From NCBI GenBank assembly GCA_004293915.1, contig RDZG01000087.1, forward strand, positions 1 through 46,556: 46,556 bases of DNA. Reading direction: 5' to 3'. Origin of the DNA: Bacteroidota bacterium. Lineage in GTDB: Bacteria; Bacteroidota; Bacteroidia; Cytophagales; UBA9547. The position numbers and the translations under genes are program-made. Positions 27,642-35,568 of this stretch are shown piece after piece. Each line of letters begins with the position of its first letter. Within the stretch, counting starts at the first letter, position 1. The notes under the pieces were generated by a model. It saw only the letters and a list, made by a program, of their open reading frames with translations, did not search any database and had not been told where the DNA came from.

Positions 27642-28993
27642 TTTTGGAGAAATGAAATGAAGTTCTTTATAACTAAAGACATTATACTATTAATTTCAGT
27701 AGCACTTAGATTTTCAGAATACATTTTTTTTATTTCGATTCCTTGTGACATGATAATATATTCGTAATCATTAAATCCAATAGTGATATTTATACTAAAA
27801 TTTGATGGATTTCTAGTTTTTTTGTAACCATTGGCTACATATTTGTATTGAATAACATTAAAGCATATTTTTTCAATGAGGACTTTTTTATCAATAAAAT
27901 CAAAAATTTTTCTTTTGATATAATCGTTCCATTCAAATATCGGATCTATTGAATTTGAGTATGAAATTGAAATAAAATGAGAACAATCTAAGAACAACTC
28001 ATCAAACTGTTTTATCTTTTCATTGAATTTAGAAAATAAAATAAAAACTGATTCGGTTAAAATTCTATTTTGTATATTATAGCTTAATATTTCTAAAAGA
28101 GTATCTTCTTTCTCCAACCCAGCCTTAAACAAAGCAATTTCTTTATCCAAATCACTTTCGTCTTCAATGCTCTCACCTTTTGCTCCTTTGATATAAATAT
28201 TGAGCGAATGAAGCAGTAAATTCCCTAGATATTCTACGATATGTCTTTTTTCGCCAGCATCGGCAAGGCTTAGAGCTTCGTAATAGTTGTTTTTGTCTTC
28301 GTTGCGTACGACTACAGGAGGAAAGCCAGATTTGAGCAAAATCAAATTCATGATCAATCGTGCCATTCTACCATTTCCATCGTCAAAAGGATGAATTTCT
28401 GTAAGTTTATGATGAAACAAAGCGGCAGTTACCAAAGGGTGTATTTCTTTGTTTTCTGCACATTGGTTATACCATTTTATCAATTCCTCCATTAAAAATG
28501 GCGTATCTTCAGGACTGGCATAATAATGAATTTCTCCCGTTTTGGTTTTTACATGATTGGGTTCTTTTTTGTAATCTCCAATCAAAATCATCTTTTTGGA
28601 TGGCAAACCTGATGGAGTAATGGTATCTACTTCATAAGGTTCTACCAAAATTAGCTTATGCAAAGCCCTAATATCTGATTCTGAAATAGAACGCTCGTCT
28701 TTTACCAAATTTAAAATGTAATTTATCCCTTCATTGTGTCCTTTTACATCAAAATGATCTTTCATTGTTTTGCCTTTGGCAGTAATGCCATGCATAATAA
28801 AAGTCAATGTTTCGCCATAGGTATATGGATTTCCTTCAATAGCATTGGAGTGATAATTCCAGTCTAAACGAAATTTTTGTAGAATTTTTTGTTCAATATC
28901 ATTTGGGAATGGCTTTAGAGCGTCCACCTGATTTTTCAGGTTTTCAATTTCTTGAATTAAAGAAGTTTGGCTCAAAAGTTTTTCTAATTCCAT
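27638..28993 (-). CDS. Fic family protein (class II, N-terminal inhibitory motif)
   Basis: The 451-residue protein has the Fic active-site loop H201PFDDGNGRMAR212 complete, preceded by the N-terminal inhibitory motif S49xxxE53G54, so it is a class II, self-inhibited Fic. Fic enzymes usually transfer AMP to Tyr, Ser or Thr side chains of target proteins. The C-terminal ~150 residues may hold a winged-helix or other target-binding part, but I see no clear motif. It is the first gene of a Fic-MntA-HepT set with 4-bp overlaps. Upstream lie the remnants of a YefM-YoeB pair. Confidence 0.92.
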   Translation of the reverse strand: MELEKLLSQTSLIQEIENLKNQVDALKPFPNDIEQKILQKFRLDWNYHSNAIEGNPYTYGETLTFIMHGITAKGKTMKDHFDVKGHNEGINYILNLVKDERSISESDIRALHKLILVEPYEVDTITPSGLPSKKMILIGDYKKEPNHVKTKTGEIHYYASPEDTPFLMEELIKWYNQCAENKEIHPLVTAALFHHKLTEIHPFDDGNGRMARLIMNLILLKSGFPPVVVRNEDKNNYYEALSLADAGEKRHIVEYLGNLLLHSLNIYIKGAKGESIEDESDLDKEIALFKAGLEKEDTLLEILSYNIQNRILTESVFILFSKFNEKIKQFDELFLDCSHFISISYSNSIDPIFEWNDYIKRKIFDFIDKKVLIEKICFNVIQYKYVANGYKKTRNPSNFSINITIGFNDYEYIIMSQGIEIKKMYSENLSATEINSIMSLVIKNFISFLQK

Positions 28994-29001
28994 ATTACCT
29001 T

Positions 29002-29265
29002 TTATTTATCATCATAATGTCCTATACAAGAGAAAATTTCGATTTAGTTTTCAAATACTTTATAAATAATTCTATCTTTTTAGTTAATTCTCCGTGACCA
29101 TTATCCAGAAAAATTTCCTTTCAGTGCTTCTGGTTGTCCTTCTCCTTCAAATGGTGTTCTTCGCATTTGGCTAACAAGTTTGGAGATTTTAAGAAAAGTT
29201 TTTCTATCAAATAATGCCAATTCATTATAATGGTCAATTGAATCACCTTTAAAAGTTACTTTCAT
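29002..29265 (-). pseudogene. YoeB-type toxin with three in-frame stop codons
   Basis: From ATG 29265 the frame reads MKVTFKGDSIDHYNELALFD and continues with the YoeB hallmarks 'RRTPFEGEGQPEALKGNFSG', 'WSRRIN', 'DRIIYKVFEN' and the terminal 'GHYDDK'. TAA codons interrupt it at codons 55 (29103-29101, where the family has Tyr), 62 (29082-29080, usually Gln) and 74 (29046-29044). The length of 88 codons is that of intact YoeB. Three nonsense changes with no frame loss mean a dead toxin. Its start overlaps the antitoxin stop by 1 bp (TAATG). Confidence 0.88.
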
Positions 29266-29553
29266 TATTTAGAATTCGCTAACAACATTTGTGTGTAATT
29301 GTCAAATTCTTCTTCCGAAAATGAAACAGATTTCATTGGTTTACCAGCCTTACGATTTTCAATAGTTCTTTACCAATTTTTTATCTTTCATAAGCAATTC
29401 AGTAGTATCTATATTATCAAAATCTATTTTTTCTTTTTTAGATTTAGCTTTTACAAAAGGTTTTACGGCTTTTACAAATGCCATATCTTTTAGTAGTTCT
29501 ACAAAAAATTTCGCTTTAGGACTATTATCAAGGGTCAATGTATAAGTACTCAT
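29265..29553 (-). pseudogene. Antitoxin partner of the YoeB remnant, frameshifted
   Basis: ATG 29553 opens 'MSTYTLTLDNSPKAKFFVEL', an antitoxin-like start. The frame stops at 29359 after 'KDKKLVKNY'. Shifting one frame near 29365 gives 'TIENRKAGKPMKSVSFSEEE' continuing to TAA 29267-29265, just where the toxin begins. This C-terminal part is the usual toxin-binding tail, so the gene is broken by a frameshift there. A shortened 64-residue product is possible. Confidence 0.7.
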
Positions 29554-29630
29554 CTTGTTATTATTATACACAAATATATTTATTTTTTGGTTTATAAAAC
29601 AGCAAATTGTTTTTTAATGAATGGTTTCAG

Positions 29631-30500
29631 TTATCCAAAAATCATGGAATGTTCACATTCAAATGTTTTTGATTTTGCGAGTTTTATAATTCCTTCTTTT
29701 TCGGAAAATCCAACTTTTTTACCTTTGGTGTCGGCAATTCCTTTCCAAGGTTCGAGGCAAATAAATTTATCAAATCCAGGTTTTGTCCAAATTCCAAAAT
29801 AATCAAACCCATCAAATTTCATTTTTATAAAATATTTTGATTTTTTACTTTTTAAAGTAATAGATTTTGATTTCATGTTTTTCAAAACAATGGCATCTTG
29901 CAAAAACAAATCCTTCGTAAGGTTTAATCTATTTTCTGCATTTAAAATTGGTTCTGAATTATCTAAAATCAAACCATCATCAATTAAATATCTACCCAAC
30001 GTTTCTTCCTTTTCAAATTCTAAATAATAATCCGAAAAACTTTCGTTTACTATAAATGGCACATTGAATGCTGGATGTGCACCAACCGAAAAATAAATTT
30101 CTTTATCATCCTGATTTTCAACACGATATTTCACAGAAAGTTCGTTGTCATAAATTTCGTAAATCACAAAAAACTTAAATTTATAAGGATAAACTTTTAA
30201 AGTTTCTGCCGAAAAATTAAGTTCGTAAACCAATTTTGAGTCTGTTGATTGGCTCAATTTAAAGTCAGAATCACGAGCAAAACCGTGTTGATTCATTTCA
30301 TATTCTTTGCCATCAATGGTATATTTTCCATCCATTTTCCCTACAATCGGAAAAAGATTTGGAGCATGGCGAGGCCACACCGTTGGGTTTGCTTGCCAAA
30401 GATATTCTATGCCTGTTTCGAGCGAACGAATGCTCGTTAATTCTGCTCCTTTCGATTGTGCAGTTACAATCAAACTGTCGTTTAAAATGCTGTTTTTCAA
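29631..30500 (-). CDS. Aldose 1-epimerase family protein (LacX-like)
   Basis: The 289-residue protein fits the galactose mutarotase superfamily: 'KGAELTSIRSLETGIEYLWQ', 'WPRHAPNLFPIVGKMDGKY', 'MNQHGFARDSDF' with the first catalytic His, 'FSVGAHPAFNVPF' with the second His, and 'FDYFGIWTKPGFDKFICLEP' with the catalytic acid. It interconverts anomers of a hexose; the substrate is not clear, and LacX-like members may act on sugar phosphates. It is transcribed alone, diverging from the SPOR-domain gene. Confidence 0.92.
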   Translation of the reverse strand: MKNSILNDSLIVTAQSKGAELTSIRSLETGIEYLWQANPTVWPRHAPNLFPIVGKMDGKYTIDGKEYEMNQHGFARDSDFKLSQSTDSKLVYELNFSAETLKVYPYKFKFFVIYEIYDNELSVKYRVENQDDKEIYFSVGAHPAFNVPFIVNESFSDYYLEFEKEETLGRYLIDDGLILDNSEPILNAENRLNLTKDLFLQDAIVLKNMKSKSITLKSKKSKYFIKMKFDGFDYFGIWTKPGFDKFICLEPWKGIADTKGKKVGFSEKEGIIKLAKSKTFECEHSMIFG

Positions 30501-30606
30501 GATATAATCAAAAATTTGTTCCGAAAATTATAAAAAAAAGAAATAACATTAATATAAATTATAAAAAATCAATCCCTGAAATTAGTTTAAAGCCATATAA
30601 TTTTCT

Positions 30607-30614
30607 TATTTTTG
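30607..30614 (+). promoter_or_regulatory. Candidate -7 box for the SPOR-domain envelope gene
   Basis: TATTTTTG matches TAnnTTTG exactly. A weak -33-like TTTA lies 17 bp upstream (30586-30589). Transcription starting a few bases after it would exclude TTG 30612 as the start codon and fits GTG 30651. Confidence 0.45.
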
Positions 30615-30650
30615 AAAATTATAAACTTTTTATTACACAGCTACATTACT

Positions 30651-32813
30651 GTGAAAACGGCACGATTTGGAGTTTTTTTATTATTTTTTATTTCATTTTT
30701 AGCATCTGCACAAGCTACGCTGCCAGATAAGCGTATGGATTTTCAGAAAAAAAAATGGAAATGGTGGGAAAAAGTTGAGCGTAAAGTGTCTTATAGTCCA
30801 AGTTTTGGGTTTAGCATTTTGCCACAAGACATTTCGTTTACTGAATTTGGATTTCCAAAAAATGTGTATGCAGGGTTTCCATTGGCACCAACTATTGGAA
30901 TTGGTGCACATTATTCTGTTTCGGGTCATGTTTTTTTGCAAGCAGGGGCTGATTTGTTTTTTACTGCCAAAGATTTTAGACGCATGGTTGGTTTATCGCT
31001 TTCGATAGGTCCAAAATTTTATTTATTTACCCAAAAACGCAAATTTTCGCCTTATTTAACGATTGGAGGAAGTTTCTCGAGTTTGCGATATGTAGAAAAA
31101 GAGCATACAGATGACTTTACCTCAGAATTTAAACCAAGTTTGATTACGTTTGGCGAAGTTACGAAAGTCGAAAGCAGATTTCCAGAACAGCGCCTCAATG
31201 TTGCTCCAATTTTAGGTGCCTATTTGGGAGGGGGACTTGAGTTTAGAATGAACAGAAAATACTCCTTTTATATACAGGGTACATATAATCCAACTATAAA
31301 TTCTAACAGCAAAGTCATTGATTTTTTTCCTGAAAACCAGTCTCAAATGCGTTATTTTCAGGTAAAAGCAGGTGTGAATATCAAATTATTCAAAAAACCA
31401 CCTCCTGTAATCGACACAAATACGATATTTATTCCAGACGAAATTGCAATTCTCGATGTGCCAGAAGATGGCGAAAGAAGAGGTATGCTAGTTAGAGAAG
31501 GCATTTTTGATATGATTTTGAGAGAAGGTTTGAAGCATGATGTGCGTGTAAGTACAGGTTCGCACGAGTTAATGATTGATGAAGAAGTTCAAGATCCATG
31601 CAAAGTTACTTGCTATTTGTTTGACGATAATGGGGATATTATTTCCACTGCCGAATCGAGTCCAGAAGGTAAAATTGTATTTACCGATTTAGCAAAAGGC
31701 GTTTACGATGTGGCTTTTCAGCTCGAAAAACCGTGTACATCTGCTAATTTTAAGTATAGCTTTCCCGATCCAACCACTCAGGTTGTAGACCAACAAAATT
31801 CAAAAGCTATAAGTTTGGATTCGGTAACGTATAATGTAGAAGGCTCGATTCAAATGCCCGATACTGCCGATTATAGTTTTGTTTATAAATCATCAGCCTT
31901 GTTTTTAGCAAACAACGAAAATTTGGACAAACGAAATTTTGATGTTCATGTCATGCTTTCGAATGCCGACAATCGCATTATTCGACATTTTGATCCAAAA
32001 CCTGACGAAAAATTTGCATTTAAGAAACTTCCACCTCCAGCCGATTACGATATTATATATAAAGCACCAGATGCAGAGGCACATACTGGCTATCGTTACA
32101 CTTTGTCGAATAATTTTAAAAAGCCAATTAGAAAAGTAAATGGAGATAATTCTTGCGATACAATCCCGACAGAAACCAGAGATTCTGGCGAACAAATTAA
32201 ATACACCATGCGTGGAAAAGTTGATTTTATCGATTCGCTCACAAAAGCAGATGATGTAACATTATATTTAGTGAACTGCTATAAAAAAGTAGTTAGCACA
32301 CGCAAACCTGATGCTGATGGGACTTTTGTATTTAAAAATTTGCATAACAAAAACGATTATACGGTTTTTTATGAAATAGATGATTCGAGAAAAAAAATCG
32401 AATTGCTCTATCGCATCGAAGACCCAGTGGCATTGGCGGCATCAAAAAACATTGCGACTGTAACCGAAGTAAAAGTAATTTCAGGAGATATGCAAAGTTG
32501 GAACGAACATACTGAATACGATACCAAAGGCAGCATAGTTACTCCGAAAGGTTTTGCCATACAAGTTGGAGCAAGTGATAATATCAATAGTATAAATGTG
32601 CTTTGTAAACGTTTGATGGACGATGGATTTAATCCACTTACCATTCAAGTTTTAGGCACAGAAAATCTCAATCGCAGATTTTCGTTTTCAAAAAACTTTA
32701 AAATGTTTCGTGTTTTGGTTGGGCAATTTTCTGACGAAAAATTAGCAGTAAAAGAAAAATATAAACTCGAATTTTATGGTTATGATGCTTATGTAGTTAA
32801 GCATTTTGATTAG
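30651..32813 (+). CDS. Envelope protein: beta-barrel-like N-terminus, Cna-B-like repeats and C-terminal SPOR domain
   Basis: The ~720-residue protein begins at GTG 30651 with a signal peptide (KTARFGVFLLFFISFLASA). About residues 60-245 look like an outer-membrane beta-barrel ('GIGAHYSVSGHVFLQAGADL', 'SPYLTIGGSFSSLR'). Three or four modules then resemble the 'PDADGTFVFKNLHNKNDYTV' pattern of carboxypeptidase-regulatory or Cna-B-like domains. The last ~85 residues form a SPOR domain ('FAIQVGASDNINSINVLCKR' ... 'FRVLVGQFSDEKLAVKEKYK') that binds denuded peptidoglycan. A role linking outer membrane and cell wall is inferred. The gene stands alone. Confidence 0.8.
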   Translation: MKTARFGVFLLFFISFLASAQATLPDKRMDFQKKKWKWWEKVERKVSYSPSFGFSILPQDISFTEFGFPKNVYAGFPLAPTIGIGAHYSVSGHVFLQAGADLFFTAKDFRRMVGLSLSIGPKFYLFTQKRKFSPYLTIGGSFSSLRYVEKEHTDDFTSEFKPSLITFGEVTKVESRFPEQRLNVAPILGAYLGGGLEFRMNRKYSFYIQGTYNPTINSNSKVIDFFPENQSQMRYFQVKAGVNIKLFKKPPPVIDTNTIFIPDEIAILDVPEDGERRGMLVREGIFDMILREGLKHDVRVSTGSHELMIDEEVQDPCKVTCYLFDDNGDIISTAESSPEGKIVFTDLAKGVYDVAFQLEKPCTSANFKYSFPDPTTQVVDQQNSKAISLDSVTYNVEGSIQMPDTADYSFVYKSSALFLANNENLDKRNFDVHVMLSNADNRIIRHFDPKPDEKFAFKKLPPPADYDIIYKAPDAEAHTGYRYTLSNNFKKPIRKVNGDNSCDTIPTETRDSGEQIKYTMRGKVDFIDSLTKADDVTLYLVNCYKKVVSTRKPDADGTFVFKNLHNKNDYTVFYEIDDSRKKIELLYRIEDPVALAASKNIATVTEVKVISGDMQSWNEHTEYDTKGSIVTPKGFAIQVGASDNINSINVLCKRLMDDGFNPLTIQVLGTENLNRRFSFSKNFKMFRVLVGQFSDEKLAVKEKYKLEFYGYDAYVVKHFD

Positions 32814-33214
32814 TTTATTTTTAGAAGAAAAACTTTTTTTGATTTGTTTATAGTCTATACCCTAATAAAATGTGGTTTTATTTTGTCTTTTTACCTACAA
32901 ACTATAATTATTAATCGATTCAATTTCTTTTAAGTATTTGTATCTTTTTATTGTTTTCTTAAATTGATATTACAAATCAAAGCCTAAAAAATGGTTAATA
33001 AAGGCTGTTTTATACGAATGGGGTTGGGATAAGGGTGAGATTCAAAAATGAACTGCTTATTTGCCAATAAGATTAATAAGGGTACAAAAACTATTAATAT
33101 TAAACGTTGGTGTTTTTTCTCTTTTATCAACGATAGTCCAAAATTAATCAAGAATACCTTTCTCTAAATTCAAACAAAATATTATATTTGGATTATGTAT
33201 TTGAAACAAAGCAA
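32814..33214. other. 400-bp gap with no gene found
   Basis: Apart from the promoter-like box at 33183-33190, this gap holds only very AT-rich sequence with stops in all frames. I see no RNA gene, repeat or clear hairpin. It marks the boundary between the envelope gene and the defence island. Confidence 0.6.
33183..33190 (+). promoter_or_regulatory. Candidate -7 box for the DUF4160-DUF2442 pair
   Basis: TATATTTG fits TAnnTTTG and ends 24 bp before ATG 33215. It overlaps the alternative TTG start at 33188, which argues for the later ATG. No good -33 element is visible. Confidence 0.4.
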
Positions 33215-33448
33215 ATGCCCACGTTATTATTATTGGATGGATTTAGATTTAGCTTTTACAGCTTAGAACATAATCCTCCCCATGTACATGTAAGCAAAGG
33301 TGATGCTAAAGCAAAGATTAATTTAATAGATTGCTCTTTGATAGATAACCAAGGCTTGAAACCTCAAGATTTAAAACTAGCTATTGAATTGGTAGCTCAA
33401 AACAAGATAATGTTTTTAGAAAAATGGAATTTATACTTTAATAATTAA
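33215..33448 (+). CDS. DUF4160 protein
   Basis: The 77-residue protein opens 'MPTLLLLDGFRFSFYSLEHN' and has 'PPHVHVSKGDAKAKINL' and the C-terminal 'LVAQNKIMFLEKWNLYF', all diagnostic of DUF4160. It is regularly found beside DUF2442 genes in a toxin-antitoxin-like arrangement, but no activity is established. The TTG at 33188 in the same frame is rejected in favour of ATG 33215. The DUF2442 gene starts 4 bp after its stop. Confidence 0.88.
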   Translation: MPTLLLLDGFRFSFYSLEHNPPHVHVSKGDAKAKINLIDCSLIDNQGLKPQDLKLAIELVAQNKIMFLEKWNLYFNN

Positions 33449-33452
33449 AGAA

Positions 33453-33716
33453 ATGGGATTATACGAACAAGCGGTAGTTCAAAAATCAAGAGCAGTGCAT
33501 GTATTTTTTGCTGAGGGCAGATTGTGTGCTGTACTGACTGATGGCAGATTGATAGGTGTGCCTTTGGCATGGTTTAAAACTTTGGCAAATGCTACAGATG
33601 CTCAGCGTAATAACTGGCAGTTTATAGCAAAAGGCGAAGGTATGCACTGGCAAGAGTTGGACGAGGATATTTCGGTGGAAAGTATGCTTTTGTATTCACC
33701 AGAAAACGATCAATAA
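33453..33716 (+). CDS. DUF2442 protein
   Basis: The 87-residue protein has the DUF2442 core: 'RAVHVFFAEGRLCAVLTDGR', 'IGVPLAWFKTLANATDAQR' and 'GEGMHWQELDEDISVESMLL'. It follows DUF4160 at 4 bp, the usual pair order. This pairing is often placed among toxin-antitoxin-like modules. It is the first module of the defence island ending at 43329. Confidence 0.9.
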   Translation: MGLYEQAVVQKSRAVHVFFAEGRLCAVLTDGRLIGVPLAWFKTLANATDAQRNNWQFIAKGEGMHWQELDEDISVESMLLYSPENDQ

Positions 33717-33830
33717 ACGATTCTAAACAATATTGGTAGATTTTTAGGAGTGAATGGTTTTTGTGTTATGGGATTGGTTTTTTTTTGGGATAAATTTATG
33801 TATTCGTTTTTTATTAAAAAGAATGTTTTA

Positions 33831-33877
33831 TTTGTAACATCTTTAATGTTTTTTAGTTTATTTACATAAAAATGTGA
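33831..33877 (+). promoter_or_regulatory. Candidate operator region of the plus-strand XRE gene
   Basis: TTTGTAACA (33831-33839) is followed by an inverted TTACAT (33862-33867) and an imperfect ATGTGA (33872-33877) around an AAAA centre. The same TTTGTAACA nine-mer overlaps the -7 box of the minus-strand XRE gene. Autoregulation by the XRE proteins is inferred. Confidence 0.45.
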
Positions 33878-33908
33878 CAACTTTATCGTCTAATACAAGA
33901 TTTTAGTT

Positions 33909-34256
33909 ATGGAACTTTCATTTATAATAGGGAGAAATATTAAAAACTACAGAGAAAAGCTAGGATATAATCAAGAACATATCGCTAGTTTTTTGGGGGT
34001 TGACAGAAGCCTTATTAGTTTTTATGAAAATGCTGAGAGAGAAATTTCAATAGTTCATCTGCATAAAATAGCAGATTTGTTCTGTATAGAAATTGAAGAT
34101 TTAATGGAAGAAAATTTACTTTATAGCAAAGTAGATTTAGCATTTGCATTTAGAGCAGATGGTATATCACAAGAAGATTTGACAAGTATTGCATCTTTTC
34201 AAAAAATTGTAAAAAATTATTTAAAAATGTCTCAATTAGCAGCTTATGAGCAATAA
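33909..34256 (+). CDS. XRE-family repressor, paired with ImmA/IrrE protease (plus-strand copy)
   Basis: The 115-residue protein has an N-terminal XRE helix-turn-helix (about residues 8-62; 'NIKNYREKLGYNQEHIASFL', 'DRSLISFYENAERE'). Its C-terminal tail (LAFAFRADGISQEDL and 'FQKIVKNYLK') closely matches the minus-strand XRE at 42994-43329 (MAFAFRAEGL and 'FKKIVKNYLK'). ImmA-type proteases inactivate such repressors by cleavage, so the conserved tail could be the protease contact or cleavage region; that is inference. It overlaps the ImmA gene by 11 bp. Confidence 0.92.
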   Translation: MELSFIIGRNIKNYREKLGYNQEHIASFLGVDRSLISFYENAEREISIVHLHKIADLFCIEIEDLMEENLLYSKVDLAFAFRADGISQEDLTSIASFQKIVKNYLKMSQLAAYEQ

Positions 34257-34998
34257 GTCAAGACATTTACGGTTTGAAATAGAAAAAAAGGCTTTAGGTT
34301 TTAGGATTGAAAATGGATATAGTTCAACAGAACCCATTCAGTTAGATAGTTTGCTTATCAAGCAAAATGTAATCACAATTTTTAAACCTTTGTCTGGTTC
34401 TCTCGCTGGAATGGCAATTAAAGCCCCAAATGGATTAAAATTTATGATGATAAATCAAAATCATAATTTGGGGAAACAACATTTCACAATTGGACATGAA
34501 CTTTATCATTTATTTATTCAAGAGAATTTTACTTCACAACGATGTATAACAGGGTTATTTGACAAGCAAATTGATATAGAAGAAAAAAAGGCTGATTTGT
34601 TTTCTGCCTGTCTATTACTTCCTGAATCAGGGATTAAACAATTGATACCTGATAAAGAATTTGCGAATAAAAAATCTCTCACAGTTCAAACTTTATTCAA
34701 AATACAGCATTTCTATAAAGTGTCTATGAAAGCAACTATTTTTAGGTTGTATGAATTGGAATTAATAGATGATTCTTACTTTAAAGATTATGAAACAGGA
34801 ATTAAGAGTACAGCCCATAGATTAGGTTTTAATATATCTTTATATGAATCTGGTAACTTTAATAAAATGATTGGTGATTATGGAATTGTAGCAAATCAAC
34901 TTTTTCAGAATGAAAAAATTTCAGAAGCTCATTATTATGAGTTGCTACATGCAATTAATATAGATCCTTTGAAGATTTTACAGAGTGAAAATGAATAA
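34246..34998 (+). CDS. ImmA/IrrE family metallo-endopeptidase (plus-strand copy)
   Basis: The 250-residue protein carries the zinc motif H84ELYH88 within 'QHFTIGHELYHLFIQ' and a downstream 'EEKKADLFSACLLLPE' helix that supplies the third ligand. The C-terminal ~100 residues are also conserved with the minus-strand copy ('NKMIGDYG', 'NEKISEAHYYELL'). It is expected to cleave the XRE partner on a signal and so release repression. It overlaps XRE by 11 bp upstream and the PIN-like gene by 8 bp downstream, giving a coupled three-gene unit. Confidence 0.92.
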   Translation: MSNKSRHLRFEIEKKALGFRIENGYSSTEPIQLDSLLIKQNVITIFKPLSGSLAGMAIKAPNGLKFMMINQNHNLGKQHFTIGHELYHLFIQENFTSQRCITGLFDKQIDIEEKKADLFSACLLLPESGIKQLIPDKEFANKKSLTVQTLFKIQHFYKVSMKATIFRLYELELIDDSYFKDYETGIKSTAHRLGFNISLYESGNFNKMIGDYGIVANQLFQNEKISEAHYYELLHAINIDPLKILQSENE

Positions 34999-35536
34999 CA
35001 AAGTATTTATACTTCTGGATGCAGATGTAGTTATTCATCTTTACAAGGGAAATAAAATCTCACTGCTTAACGAACTTTATTTTGGACGACTTAGAATGTT
35101 GGACATCGTGCTAACAGAGTTGTTGAATAATCGAACAATACGAGATACTGTAGAAAATCTTTTTAGGTTCAAACAAGTGGAAGAAATAAAATTTCCTACT
35201 ACTTCTCATGCTGATTTATTAAAAGAATATATAGCATTAAAGAATACAATAATCGGTAATGGAGAAAGAGCCTCTTTGTTATTTTGCAAGTACAATAATC
35301 ATGTAATTGCGAGTAGCAATACAAAAGATATTTTACCTTTTTGTAATAAAAACAAAATTGCATTTCTAACGACATTGGATATCTTAGCTGTTGCTGTTCA
35401 GAAATCAAAAATTCAAATAATAGAAGCAAATGAGTGTATTAAACAAATTATTAAAAACAATGAAAGTCATTTATTTTGCCATGATATTGAGGAATTTATG
35501 AGCAAGCATTTTGACAAAGAAAAGTTAAGTTACTAA
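34991..35536 (+). CDS. PIN-like (putative nuclease) effector downstream of XRE-ImmA
   Basis: The 181-residue protein opens 'KVFILLDADVVIHLYKG', placing acidic D10 and D12 as in PIN nucleases. It has 'DIVLTELLNN' with the expected Glu, and 'GNGERASLLFCKYNNHVIAS' as in PIN proteins that carry a GxGE segment. The usual later Asp-Asp pair is replaced by 'SSNTKD', so activity is uncertain. ATG 34991 overlaps the ImmA stop; the GTG at 34985 is less likely. The position after XRE-ImmA suggests an effector or toxin released with the repressor. It ends 32 bp from convergent jetD. Confidence 0.7.
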   Translation: MNNKVFILLDADVVIHLYKGNKISLLNELYFGRLRMLDIVLTELLNNRTIRDTVENLFRFKQVEEIKFPTTSHADLLKEYIALKNTIIGNGERASLLFCKYNNHVIASSNTKDILPFCNKNKIAFLTTLDILAVAVQKSKIQIIEANECIKQIIKNNESHLFCHDIEEFMSKHFDKEKLSY

Positions 35537-35568
35537 TTGCGGTTGTATTTTGAATATAAACTTTTGTA

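Noticed and set aside
22818-29265. TAA read as a sense codon (recoding)
   Set aside because: Several in-frame TAA codons occur in otherwise good frames, but housekeeping genes such as frxA-type neighbours pyrH and jetB end normally at TAA, so pseudogenes or read errors are the simpler explanation.
33188-33214. TTG start for the DUF4160 gene
   Set aside because: It overlaps the candidate -7 box and adds nine residues absent from the family; ATG 33215 fits.
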